Assembly (NCBI GenBank): GCA_021324435.1
Contig: JAJPIZ010000036.1
Coordinates: forward strand, 1 to 58,815
Source of the DNA: Anaerolineae bacterium
GTDB taxonomy: Bacteria > Chloroflexota > Anaerolineae > Anaerolineales > Villigracilaceae
Length of the DNA stretch: 58,815 nt
Direction: 5' to 3'
Shown here: positions 41,930 through 49,536 of the stretch, one piece after another
Numbering within the stretch: position 1 is the stretch's first letter
Layout of the letters: each line of letters opens with the position of its first letter
Notes under the pieces: generated by a model
Seen by the model: the letters and a program-made list of their open reading frames with translations, nothing else
What the model was told of the DNA's origin: nothing
Database searches by the model: none
Made by a program: the position numbers and the translations under genes

Positions 41930-43573
41930 CTATGCTTTGCTCAACGTGACGAAGATCATCGGCCTGCGTTTGGTCTCTTCGTGCAGATAATTCTTGACCG
42001 CAGTGACGATCTCCTTCTCGCTATCCAGCCCGCCGCCGTTGATGGCTTCCATCACGCGCTTGCGGACATCGGGGATGAGCGTCTCGGCATCTTCCGGAGA
42101 GACGAAGCCGCGCGTGATGATTTCCGGCTCGTGAAGCACGCGCCCGGAATACTTGTCAATGCTGATGTCAATAAGCAAAATGCCGTTGCGCGCCAGCATC
42201 TCGCGTTCGCGCATCACACCGTGATCAATGTCGCCGATGGACTCGCCATCCACAAAGACGTAGCCGCCGGGGATGCGTTCGCCGAGTTTGATCTTGTTGC
42301 CGACCAGTTCGACAACTTGACCGTTCTCAACAACAATGATGTTTTCTTTGGGAATGCCAACCTGCTCGGCCAGCGCGGCGTGACGCGTCAGTTGCCGCAG
42401 TTCGCCGTGAATGGGCAGGAAGTGTTTAGGCTTGACGAGATTGAACAGGAATTTCTGTTCTTCCTGGCTGGCGTGTCCCGAAACATGCACCGAAGCAATG
42501 CCGTCGTAGATCACATTCGCGCCGCGTCGAATCAGGCGGTTGATGGTCTTGCTGATACTCTCCTCGTTGCCGGGAATCGGATGCGATGAAAGCACAATCG
42601 TGTCGCCGGGTTTCAGGTCGAACTGGCGATTGGTTCCGGTGGACAGTCGCCCCACCACAGACGAGGGTTCACCCTGCGAGCCGGTGCACATGATGGCCAC
42701 CTTATGGTCCTGCATGTTCAAGGCCTGGTCAATCGGAACGAGCAGGTCATCGGGGATATCGAGATAGCCCAATTTGCGAGCGATCTTGACGTTGTCCAAC
42801 ATGCTCGGACCGGCCAGCGCCATCTTGCGTCCGTGCCGCTCGGCGGCCTGAGCCACCTGCTGAATGCGCGAGATCAGCGAAGCGAATGTTGCAACAATAA
42901 CGCGCCCTTTCGCCTCGGAGAACACTTTATCGAAAGCCGGGCCGATCACCATCTCGGAGGGTGTCCAGCCGGGACGCTCCGCATTGGTCGAGTCCGAAAG
43001 CAAAAGGTCCACGCCGCGTTGCGAAAATTCTGCCAGCTTGGCGTAATCGGTCGGCCAGCCGTCCACAGGGGTGTGATCGAATTTGAAGTCGCTCATGTGG
43101 ACGACAAGACCGGCGGGTGTGGTGATTCCCAATCCAACTGCATCCGGGATCGAATGACAAATGTGGAAGAACTCGACTTTGAATGGACCGAGTTCAATGG
43201 ACTTGCCCGCTTCCACGGTGTGTAATTGCGCCCTGGCAGAAGCATTGTTGCGCGCCAGCTTGACCTCGATCAAGCCGCGCGTCAGCGGCGTAGCGTAGAC
43301 CGGCGCGGGGATGTCATTGAGAACATGATGGATCGCGCCGATGTGGTCTTCGTGCCCGTGCGTGATGACGATGCCGACGACTTTATCGGCCCGCACGCGC
43401 AAATATTCATAATCGGGAATGATGTAATCAATCCCAAGCATGTCGTTTTCGGGGAACATGATACCCGCATCCACGACGAGGATCTGATGATCGAACTCGT
43501 AGGCGGTCATGTTCTTCCCAACTTCCCCAAGTCCACCCAGGGGAATGATTTTCAATTTTCCGTGCTTACTCAT
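41930..43573 (-). CDS. rnj: ribonuclease J
   Basis: 547 residues. The metallo-beta-lactamase core has ITHGHEDHIGAIHHV, VHMSDFKFDHTP and LLSDSTNAERPG; the beta-CASP part has GSQGEP and VHVSGHASQEEQKFL with LKHFLPIHGELRQL. A C-terminal domain of about 100 residues completes the enzyme. RNase J has 5'-3' exo- and endonuclease activity in mRNA turnover and 16S maturation. AAGGAAA precedes the ATG at a long distance. Upstream lies a strong promoter with a short terminated leader (43645-43818). Confidence 0.95.
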   Translation of the reverse strand: MSKHGKLKIIPLGGLGEVGKNMTAYEFDHQILVVDAGIMFPENDMLGIDYIIPDYEYLRVRADKVVGIVITHGHEDHIGAIHHVLNDIPAPVYATPLTRGLIEVKLARNNASARAQLHTVEAGKSIELGPFKVEFFHICHSIPDAVGLGITTPAGLVVHMSDFKFDHTPVDGWPTDYAKLAEFSQRGVDLLLSDSTNAERPGWTPSEMVIGPAFDKVFSEAKGRVIVATFASLISRIQQVAQAAERHGRKMALAGPSMLDNVKIARKLGYLDIPDDLLVPIDQALNMQDHKVAIMCTGSQGEPSSVVGRLSTGTNRQFDLKPGDTIVLSSHPIPGNEESISKTINRLIRRGANVIYDGIASVHVSGHASQEEQKFLFNLVKPKHFLPIHGELRQLTRHAALAEQVGIPKENIIVVENGQVVELVGNKIKLGERIPGGYVFVDGESIGDIDHGVMREREMLARNGILLIDISIDKYSGRVLHEPEIITRGFVSPEDAETLIPDVRKRVMEAINGGGLDSEKEIVTAVKNYLHEETKRRPMIFVTLSKA

Positions 43574-43650
43574 ACAATTTTGTTTATTTCCTTTTTTGTT
43601 AAAAAGATAATTATCCGCCAGTGGCGGTTAAGGTCACTTTCGATATGTAC

Positions 43651-43688
43651 AAAAATGCCCGAGGGAAGTCAGACTCCCGCGGGGCTTT
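43651..43688 (-). terminator. terminator/attenuator hairpin upstream of RNase J
   Basis: On the - strand GCCC(CG)CGGGA pairs with TCCC(TC)GGGC and is followed by ATTTTT. It lies about 100 bases after a strong start point and 80 bp before the RNase J start codon. Confidence 0.55.
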
Positions 43689-43766
43689 TCATGCCACACC
43701 TGCAAATACCTTCTTGTACTTGGTGCTCTTCCAAGTATGTCTTGCAAAATAGCGCCTCAGCGCCAT
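43689..43766 (-). CDS. possible 25-residue leader peptide upstream of RNase J
   Basis: ATG 43766 opens a basic 25-codon frame (8 Lys/Arg, several Tyr/Phe), ending at TGA just before the hairpin at 43651-43688. The ribosome binding site is poor (GGA, 11 bases upstream). It may be a leader peptide whose translation sets the hairpin, or the transcript may be a small RNA with no coding role. Confidence 0.35.
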   Translation of the reverse strand: MALRRYFARHTWKSTKYKKVFAGVA

Positions 43767-43789
43767 GAAAGTCAATTCCAACGTCCGTG

Positions 43790-43818
43790 AGTATAGCAGG
43801 GGATGAGGGATTTGTCAA
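43790..43818 (-). promoter_or_regulatory. near-consensus sigma-70 promoter reading toward RNase J
   Basis: TTGACA (43818-43813), 17 bases, TATACT (43795-43790) on the - strand. Start about 43783, giving a leader of ~210 bases before the RNase J ATG, with a terminator-like hairpin in it. Confidence 0.75.
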
Positions 43819-43836
43819 AGCCAGGCCCTACCCCAT

Positions 43837-43869
43837 CCCTCCCCATTTTCCGAAGGAAAATGGGGAGGG
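43837..43869. repeat. G/C-rich palindromic repeat
   Basis: CCCTCCCCATTTTCC and GGAAAATGGGGAGGG pair perfectly around GAA, 28 bp downstream of the DUF1992 stop (on its strand). Member of the family at 41880-41918; may terminate the DUF1992 transcript. Confidence 0.7.
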
Positions 43870-43896
43870 TGTCCCGAAGGGACGGGTGGGGCAGGC

Positions 43897-44217
43897 TTAT
43901 TTCTTTTTGTGATTCCTCTCCATCATCAGATTGAACTCGATTTGCTTTTTCCCGATCTCTTTGCGGATTTCGAACCGCTTCTTTTCCTCCCTCAAAGCGG
44001 ACTCGACCTGTTTGAGTTCGGCAATCTCTTTGAGCAGTTCCACTTCACGCGGCACCATTCCGGCATTCTTCAAGATCGAATGCGCCGCGCGGACCTCCTC
44101 GGGCGTGTTGAAATAATCGGTCAGGTCGAGCGGCTTGCCTTTGCCCGGCAGATCATCGAACTCGCCGCGTTGCATGGCTTCCCGGATGATGGCTTCAACG
44201 GCTTTCTCAAATGACAT
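43897..44217 (-). CDS. DUF1992 (DnaJ-C28-like) protein
   Basis: 106 residues. MSFEKAVEAIIREAMQRGEFDDLPGKGKPLDLTDYF is the DUF1992 hallmark (start of the conserved domain of DNAJC28), followed by a coiled-coil with EVELLKEIAELKQVESALREEKKRFE and a basic tail. Cytoplasmic, function unknown. Divergent from the GH99-like gene. Confidence 0.88.
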   Translation of the reverse strand: MSFEKAVEAIIREAMQRGEFDDLPGKGKPLDLTDYFNTPEEVRAAHSILKNAGMVPREVELLKEIAELKQVESALREEKKRFEIRKEIGKKQIEFNLMMERNHKKK

Positions 44218-44242
44218 GGCATGATTTTACACGGAAACATCG

Positions 44243-44314
44243 GTGTTACAATCCGACGGGAGGAACATCAGGCCTTCATCGCACCTACGCGCTCGCTATC
44301 GTTACATCATGTGG
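44243..44314 (+). repeat. 72-bp duplication of the ABC1-kinase promoter and start region
   Basis: Aligns without gaps to 45885-45956: 56 of 72 bases identical by hand count, the last 27 identical. It carries an extended -10-like TGTTACAAT, GGAGGAA, and codons for a LRARYRYIMW peptide, but the kinase start codon is lost. Together with the second copy it flanks the GH99-like gene. Confidence 0.75.
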
Positions 44315-44321
44315 AGCCATT

Positions 44322-45566
44322 ATGTCTAAAAATCGCTTGACGCCTTCAGTGTTCGTTGTTTTTCTATTGCTCACTGCCTGCACAATCTTCTCGCCCAGCT
44401 CAACGCCGCCTCCTACATTCACACCGGTCAGCCTGACGGCTTCTCCCACACCCTCCGGTCCCAACGAATACATCACCATCGCCCAGTTGAATCTTTGGTT
44501 TCATGGCCCCGGTTGTTACGGCGGGTTTGAATCATTCAATTGCAACGGGAAAAGAAACACTGGTCTGACCCCGCTTTTGGGCGCAACCTACGACAGCGCC
44601 TCCGCCGATGTGATCCGCCAACAGATTGATTGGGCTGTGTCATATGGCGTGGATGCGTTTTCCATCGAATGGACCACGCCGCGCGAAGTTTCCGGCTCCA
44701 TCGAGAATATCCTTGACGATAACTTCCTCAAATCGCCGGAGCTCAAGAAAATGCGCTGGTGTATTTTCTACGATCTGGTGTTGAGGCTTCAGCAGACCCC
44801 CGGCTTGAAGGTGGATTTGAGCCGCGGCATGGACTTCAACAACCCCGATGTCTACAATACCTTCGTGGCGGATTTCGATCACTTCGCCCAAAAATATTTT
44901 AGTCAGCCGCAGTATTTGAAGATTGATGGGCGGCCAGTCGTCTATGTTTGGGGGACATGGAACGCCGTTGGAAATTATTGGGACGCATTCCGGGAGGCGC
45001 GCCAGAAGGCCGCCGCCCGCGGATACGATGTCTATATCGTCGGCGACATCATCCGCACCGATCATTTTTACCCGAAGCTGGCCTCGGCCTACGACGCGAA
45101 TACGAACTTCGTGTTTTTCATGCCAGGCACACCTGCCACCTCCAAGGATGTGGGCGAGGCGGCTGTGAAATTGGATGGCGCCCTCACGGACTGGGAAGGC
45201 AAAATCTCTACATTGAAAGTGGATGGGCGAGAGGAGAATGTGCTGCTCCAACCTGGCTTCACGCCTCAATTCGATAATCGCTTGTTCCAGCAAGTGAATG
45301 GATGGAAGGATGTCATCTACGTGCCCGCCTCGAGCAAGGACCAGGTGATCGCCATGGCGGAGGTTGTCAGGAAACATGCCCATCCGGTTGGCAGTCAGGG
45401 ATGGAAATTGATTTGGTTGAACACCTGGAATAACTGGCCTGAAACCACCACCTTTGAACCGACAGCCGCGCAGGGACCGAAGTATCCGGCGGGCAATTAT
45501 CAATTCGATTTCCTGGAGGTGATTCGCGATGTATTTGGGCCGGAGGTTTTTCCGCCATCGGAATGA
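44322..45566 (+). CDS. lipoprotein with a GH99-like catalytic domain
   Basis: 414 residues from ATG 44322. Lipobox Cys about 20, a TP-rich linker, then a TIM-barrel domain. VDAFSIEWTTPREVSG, YLKIDGRPVVYVWGTW and the C-terminal WKLIWLNTWNNWPETTTFEPT match the glycoside hydrolase 99 / WbsX-like plan (endo-mannosidase relatives), though the final block has NTWNNWPE in place of NEWNEWxE. Probably acts on extracellular polysaccharide. It lies between two copies of a 72-bp sequence from the ABC1 gene, so it may be a late insertion. Confidence 0.75.
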   Translation: MSKNRLTPSVFVVFLLLTACTIFSPSSTPPPTFTPVSLTASPTPSGPNEYITIAQLNLWFHGPGCYGGFESFNCNGKRNTGLTPLLGATYDSASADVIRQQIDWAVSYGVDAFSIEWTTPREVSGSIENILDDNFLKSPELKKMRWCIFYDLVLRLQQTPGLKVDLSRGMDFNNPDVYNTFVADFDHFAQKYFSQPQYLKIDGRPVVYVWGTWNAVGNYWDAFREARQKAAARGYDVYIVGDIIRTDHFYPKLASAYDANTNFVFFMPGTPATSKDVGEAAVKLDGALTDWEGKISTLKVDGREENVLLQPGFTPQFDNRLFQQVNGWKDVIYVPASSKDQVIAMAEVVRKHAHPVGSQGWKLIWLNTWNNWPETTTFEPTAAQGPKYPAGNYQFDFLEVIRDVFGPEVFPPSE

Positions 45567-45630
45567 GACGTGATTTGTATGTCGAGATAGTATCTCGGCG
45601 TACACAGTTCTGCACGAGCGTATTGTCAAT

Positions 45631-45654
45631 CTGCGCCAGAGCAATCTGGCGCAG
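45631..45654. repeat. palindromic repeat in the 45567-45911 gap
   Basis: CTGCGCCAGA GCAA TCTGGCGCAG, then GCTGACGT, 65 bp after the GH99-like gene. The rest of this 345-bp gap holds a CATTCTGAGGGAGCAAAGCG-type dispersed repeat (about 45700-45775) and the ABC1 promoter region (45885-45911); no gene is seen in it. Confidence 0.6.
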
Positions 45655-45884
45655 GCTGACGTCTATTAAGTGGGGAGTGTCTAATATCGAGGATACATGT
45701 CATTCTGAGGGAGCAAAGCGACCGAAGAATCCCGCCGCGAAGCGGCGGAGACCCTTCGCTCCGCTCACCGTTCGTGCCGCGAACACCGACGGCACGTCGG
45801 TGCGAGACGGCAGGGCGACACCCCGTGATATGTTTGAATTTAAGCACTCCATTAGGATTGACTGCAATGGCTCTGAATGTTCCA

Positions 45885-45956
45885 GTGTTAGAATTCAATT
45901 GGAGGAATGACATGCAGTCATCACGTTTGCGCGCTCGCTATCGTTACATCATGTGG
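45885..45956 (+). repeat. promoter and start region of the ABC1 kinase gene, duplicated at 44243-44314
   Basis: Contains extended -10-like TGTTAGAAT, GGAGG and the first 15 codons of the kinase. The duplicated copy lies 1642 bp upstream in the same direction. Confidence 0.75.
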
Positions 45957-47603
45957 TTCTTTGCCCGCACCGCCGCGAGCGTGGTCTTCTGGGATTTACT
46001 TCTGCCGCGCCTGGGTCTGCGCGTGCTCACGCGCCGGACTCGCTCCCGGCGTTATAAAACCATTGCTGCGAATTTCCGCGCCATGGCGCTTCGCATGGGC
46101 GGTGTGATGATTAAAGTGGGGCAGTTCCTCTCGGCGCGCTTGGATGTCTTGCCTGCTGAGATCACGGAAGAACTATCCGGCTTGCAGGATGAAGTTCCTG
46201 CGGAAGATTTCGAGGCGATCCGCAAATTGGCCGAGGCCGAATTCGGGATGCCGCTCGAGGAAAAGTTCGAACGCTTCGAACCGGACCCGCTGGCGGCCGC
46301 CTCACTGGGACAGGTCCACCGCGCCCGGTTACGGGTCAATGCGCCCGAAGCGGAAGAGTTTCGCGAGGTAGTGGTCAAAATCCAGCGGCCGTTCATTGAT
46401 CAATTGATCGAAGTGGACTTCTCCGCGCTCCGTCGTTTGGGCGGATGGCTTCATCGCTACGAGCCGATTCGCAAACGTGTGAATGTCCCCGCGCTGATTG
46501 ATGAACTGGCGGTGACCGTCCAGCATGAAATTGATTATCTGGCTGAGGGCAAGAACGCCGAGGCGTTCGCGGAAAATTTCAAAGACAGAAAACGCGTGCA
46601 CGTGCCGCGCGTGGCTTGGAGTCACACCACGAAGCGGGCGTTGACTCTTGAAAATGTGTATGCCATCAAGATCACAGATTACGATGCGATCACCGCCGCG
46701 GGCATTGACCGCGCTGAGGTCGCCAGTGTTTTGCTTGATACATATCTCAAACAAATCTTTGAAGATGGCTTTTTCCACGCCGATCCTCATCCCGGAAATT
46801 TGTTTGTCACGCCTATGGCGGCGACCGAAACGAAAAAGACAAATTGGCGCCTCACGTTTGTTGATTTTGGCATGGTCGGGACCGTGCCGGAGAATCTGCG
46901 CGACGGTTTGCGCGAATTACTGATCGGCATTGGCACGCGTGACTCGGACCGCGTGGTGAAGTCGTATCAAATGATGGGCGTGTTACTGCCAAACGCGGAT
47001 GTCAAATTGCTGGAACAGGCCGAGGCACAATTGTTCGACCGCTTCTGGGGCAAGTCCATGAGTGAATTGCGTAAAATCAATCGCGCTGAGATGGCACAGT
47101 TCGCCATCCAGTTTCGCGAGTTGATGTATCAGATGCCTTTTCAATTGCCGCATAATTTGCTTTTGCTCGGGCGGACGGTTGCGATTCTTTCGGGCATGTG
47201 TACCGGCCTTGACTCGGACTTCAATATCTGGGAAGAACTTTCGCCGTACGCGCAAAAATTAGTTGCTGATGAAGTCGGCTCAAACTGGGAAGTCTGGCTG
47301 GATGAGATCGGGGAATTGGTTAAGCAGTTGGCGGCTCTGCCCGTGCAGACAGGCCGTGTGTTGACGCGGCTCGAGCGCGGCGAGTTGAGCGTCAACGCGC
47401 CGCAGGTCAACCGGCAAATCTATCATCTCGAAAGCGCGGTCAATCGCCTGACGGGAAGCGTAATCTTCGCCGCGTTTCTATTCGGCGGCGTGCTGCTCTA
47501 TCGCGCCGGAGATGTTCTGCTCGGCTATATTTTCTGGTCACTTTCCGGACTTACTTTGTTATGGATGGCGTTTCTTTCGCGCGGACATTCCCCATGGCGG
47601 TAA
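45912..47603 (+). CDS. ABC1/UbiB-family atypical kinase
   Basis: 563 residues from ATG 45912, GGAGG six bases upstream. MGGVMIKVGQFLSARLDVLP is the KxGQ signature, AAASLGQVHRARL the A-rich nucleotide loop, and DGFFHADPHPGNLF with FVDFGMVG the catalytic HxDxHxxN/DFG boxes. Two C-terminal membrane helices (about 515-560). UbiB/COQ8 proteins help quinone biosynthesis and lipid handling; the tandem UbiA enzymes at 31-33 kb make a menaquinone link plausible. Confidence 0.9.
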   Translation: MQSSRLRARYRYIMWFFARTAASVVFWDLLLPRLGLRVLTRRTRSRRYKTIAANFRAMALRMGGVMIKVGQFLSARLDVLPAEITEELSGLQDEVPAEDFEAIRKLAEAEFGMPLEEKFERFEPDPLAAASLGQVHRARLRVNAPEAEEFREVVVKIQRPFIDQLIEVDFSALRRLGGWLHRYEPIRKRVNVPALIDELAVTVQHEIDYLAEGKNAEAFAENFKDRKRVHVPRVAWSHTTKRALTLENVYAIKITDYDAITAAGIDRAEVASVLLDTYLKQIFEDGFFHADPHPGNLFVTPMAATETKKTNWRLTFVDFGMVGTVPENLRDGLRELLIGIGTRDSDRVVKSYQMMGVLLPNADVKLLEQAEAQLFDRFWGKSMSELRKINRAEMAQFAIQFRELMYQMPFQLPHNLLLLGRTVAILSGMCTGLDSDFNIWEELSPYAQKLVADEVGSNWEVWLDEIGELVKQLAALPVQTGRVLTRLERGELSVNAPQVNRQIYHLESAVNRLTGSVIFAAFLFGGVLLYRAGDVLLGYIFWSLSGLTLLWMAFLSRGHSPWR

Positions 47604-47606
47604 AAT

Positions 47607-47700
47607 ATTTTTAAACACAAAGGACACGAAGAACACCAAGGGGAAAATCAATCTTCCCCTTTTCCTTCGTGTACTTAGCGCCCTTCGTGGTTAAAGTTTT
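47607..47700. repeat. dispersed intergenic repeat (CACAAAGGACACGAAG type)
   Basis: AACACAAAGGACACGAAG... and ...CCTTCGTGGTTAAAG near the right end are the complementary ends of a well known type of intergenic palindromic repeat, with GGGGAAA/TTTCCCC-like arms within. Fills the gap between convergent genes. Confidence 0.5.
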
Positions 47701-47701
47701 T

Positions 47702-47920
47702 TTATTCTTTTTCATCCATCCGCTTCAACGCGGAATCGATCAGACTGCGGAAGGCCAGCAACATTTCCTTGCGCGCCTTGCGGCGATGCTCCACAAATTC
47801 CGGCGGGAGCAAGCCTTTGACGCTCTCACGTATTTCTTGGCGCGCGGCTTTGAAATGTTCGCGTACATCCTCGGGGATTTTGTCTTCAAATGGTTTGCGG
47901 TGGGTTGTCTTTTCAGCCAT
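47702..47920 (-). CDS. small charged helical protein, unknown function
   Basis: 72 residues from ATG 47920, preceded by GTGAGG; a longer in-frame start at 47971 is less likely. Composition is Lys/Arg/Glu-rich and helical: KIPEDVREHFKAARQEIRES, then LLPPEFVEHRRKARKEML. No Cys, no signal. This pattern (KGLLPPEFVEHRRAARRE) recurs in small Chloroflexota proteins as I remember, but I cannot name it. Confidence 0.7.
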   Translation of the reverse strand: MAEKTTHRKPFEDKIPEDVREHFKAARQEIRESVKGLLPPEFVEHRRKARKEMLLAFRSLIDSALKRMDEKE

Positions 47921-48066
47921 GCGGACCTCACTTTCTCTGTGATGATTATAAGCCTTAATGCTATGCTTCACTCACGCCGCGTCGGCGGCGCAGGGAAACA
48001 AAAGCGGGCACAGTTCATGCAGGCGCTGGCTGATTTCCTTGAAAATCCTGTCAGAAAGTTGATGTA

Positions 48067-48105
48067 AATGAGCAGGTCACGCTTCAAGTGTGACCTGCTC
48101 ATTTT
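48067..48105 (-). terminator. terminator of speE
   Basis: AAATGAGCAGGTCAC and GTGACCTGCTCATTT pair perfectly around a short loop directly at the speE stop (48104). AT-rich ends make it bidirectional. Confidence 0.8.
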
Positions 48106-48934
48106 ATCCGTACAATTCTCTTCTAAAAAACTCCGGCAGGGCAAAGGCCGCCTTGTGAATATCGGGATTCAAATAATGATTCGTGCCGGGCGGATACGGT
48201 CTGTTTAATCCATCCGTCCAGGGCGTATCGGAGACGTACATGAAGCCGATCCCGCCGCCGGGATAGGTGGGGATGTTGGCGTAATAATACGCGGGATTCC
48301 TGGTTAGCGCTTTGGCGGATTTATAAATCTGTTTGATCAAATCCGTGTCGAAGAAGGGTTGTTCGCATTGCGTGGAGGCGGCTCCGCCGGGCGCGAGGGC
48401 GCGCACCATTAGTTTGTAGAATTCATCGGAGAATAATCGCTCGGCCATACCGATCGGATCGGTCGTGTCGGAGATGATGACGTCGAACTGTCCCGGGTTT
48501 TCTTCGAGAAAGCCAAAGGCGTCGCGCACGATCAATTTGGCGCGCGCGTCCGCCCATGGGTCCCCGAAGGAAGCGGAAAAATATTGCCGTGACAGGTCCA
48601 CAACGCGCTGATCCAGTTCACAGATCACCGCTTCTTTCACCGACGGATAGCGGAGGACTTGTTGCAACGCGCCCCCATCGCCGCCGCCAACGATCAGCAC
48701 GCGCTGTGGCTCTCCCATCGCCAGCATCGGCACATGCACGATCATCTCGTGATAGCCCATGTTGTCGCGTTCGGTTAGTTGGATGATTCCATCCAGAATC
48801 ATCGCATTGCCGAAGAATTCAGTCTCCACGAACTGAATATGTTGATATTGAGTTTGTTCGTCTGCCAGAATTTTTTTGACGCGAATGCCCTTGCGATAGT
48901 AGGGGTGTAATTCCTCCGTGAACCAAATGCTCAT
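48104..48934 (-). CDS. speE: spermidine synthase (polyamine aminopropyltransferase)
   Basis: 276 residues. LWFTEELHPYYRKGIRV-like start, ILDGIIQLTERDNMGYHEMIVHVPM (substrate gate), VLIVGGGDGGALQQVLRY (decarboxylated-SAM site) and DVIISDTTDPIG are all family blocks. Transfers aminopropyl to putrescine. 29 bp after speD, so the two steps of polyamine synthesis form one operon. Confidence 0.95.
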   Translation of the reverse strand: MSIWFTEELHPYYRKGIRVKKILADEQTQYQHIQFVETEFFGNAMILDGIIQLTERDNMGYHEMIVHVPMLAMGEPQRVLIVGGGDGGALQQVLRYPSVKEAVICELDQRVVDLSRQYFSASFGDPWADARAKLIVRDAFGFLEENPGQFDVIISDTTDPIGMAERLFSDEFYKLMVRALAPGGAASTQCEQPFFDTDLIKQIYKSAKALTRNPAYYYANIPTYPGGGIGFMYVSDTPWTDGLNRPYPPGTNHYLNPDIHKAAFALPEFFRRELYG

Positions 48935-48963
48935 AAGCGCAGCAATCCTGTGGATAAAATTCT

Positions 48964-49350
48964 CTACGCCGCGGCTTGAAGAACGGGAGTTTCGATTTCC
49001 GCATCGCGGTCGAATTTGCGAAGCGAAAAATTATCCGCTCCCAGAGCGGACTTAAGATGTTTAATCAGCGGCAGGAGGTCTTTGCCGAGGGAACACGTGA
49101 ACAGGTCAATCGCACAGTAGCCGTATTCAGGCCAGGCATGCAGACTTGCATGCGACTCTGCGAGAAGCAAAAAGCAAGTAAAGCCGTGCGGGCTGAACTT
49201 GTAAAAGCCCTCATCCACAACCGTCAGACCGCTTTCACGGACGGCCTTGGAAAACAACGAATAGACTTTCTCGCTGTCCATTAATAGTTTTCGGTTGCAG
49301 TTGGAGAGATCACAGATGTAATGCTCTCCAAGTTTCAAAGTCGCGTTCAC
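48964..49350 (-). CDS. speD: S-adenosylmethionine decarboxylase proenzyme
   Basis: 128 residues from GTG 49350, chosen because GGAGG lies 5 bases before it; a GTG at 49362 would leave no ribosome site. ESHASLHAWPEYGYCAIDLFTC holds the self-cleavage site (Glu-Ser), the proton-donor His and the Cys, all as in the prokaryotic SpeH type. Cleavage creates the pyruvoyl cofactor. Makes decarboxylated SAM for the neighbouring speE. Confidence 0.93.
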   Translation of the reverse strand: MNATLKLGEHYICDLSNCNRKLLMDSEKVYSLFSKAVRESGLTVVDEGFYKFSPHGFTCFLLLAESHASLHAWPEYGYCAIDLFTCSLGKDLLPLIKHLKSALGADNFSLRKFDRDAEIETPVLQAAA

Positions 49351-49477
49351 TCGCACCTCCACGATTAAAAGATAAAGAACCCATCCGTGAACACCACCTT
49401 TTCATTTCAGCCCGATCCGCAAGATGTTGGCCCTGCGTAACGAACGAAACGGTTCCCGGATAGACTCTGTTGGGGCA

Positions 49478-49505
49478 TTTATACTATGATGTGCCAGAAT
49501 GTCAA
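49478..49505 (-). promoter_or_regulatory. promoter of the speD-speE operon
   Basis: TTGACA (49505-49500), 16 bases, TATAAA (49483-49478) on the - strand, start about 49471. The leader of about 120 bases before speD is long enough for regulation, but no known riboswitch was recognised. Confidence 0.7.
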
Positions 49506-49536
49506 TCTTTTGGAATGGGGGATTTTCAGCCGGCTT

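Noticed and set aside
44288-45956. An insertion sequence carrying the GH99-like gene
   Set aside because: The 27-bp identical ends are direct, not inverted, belong to the kinase gene, and no transposase is present; better described as duplication or recombination.
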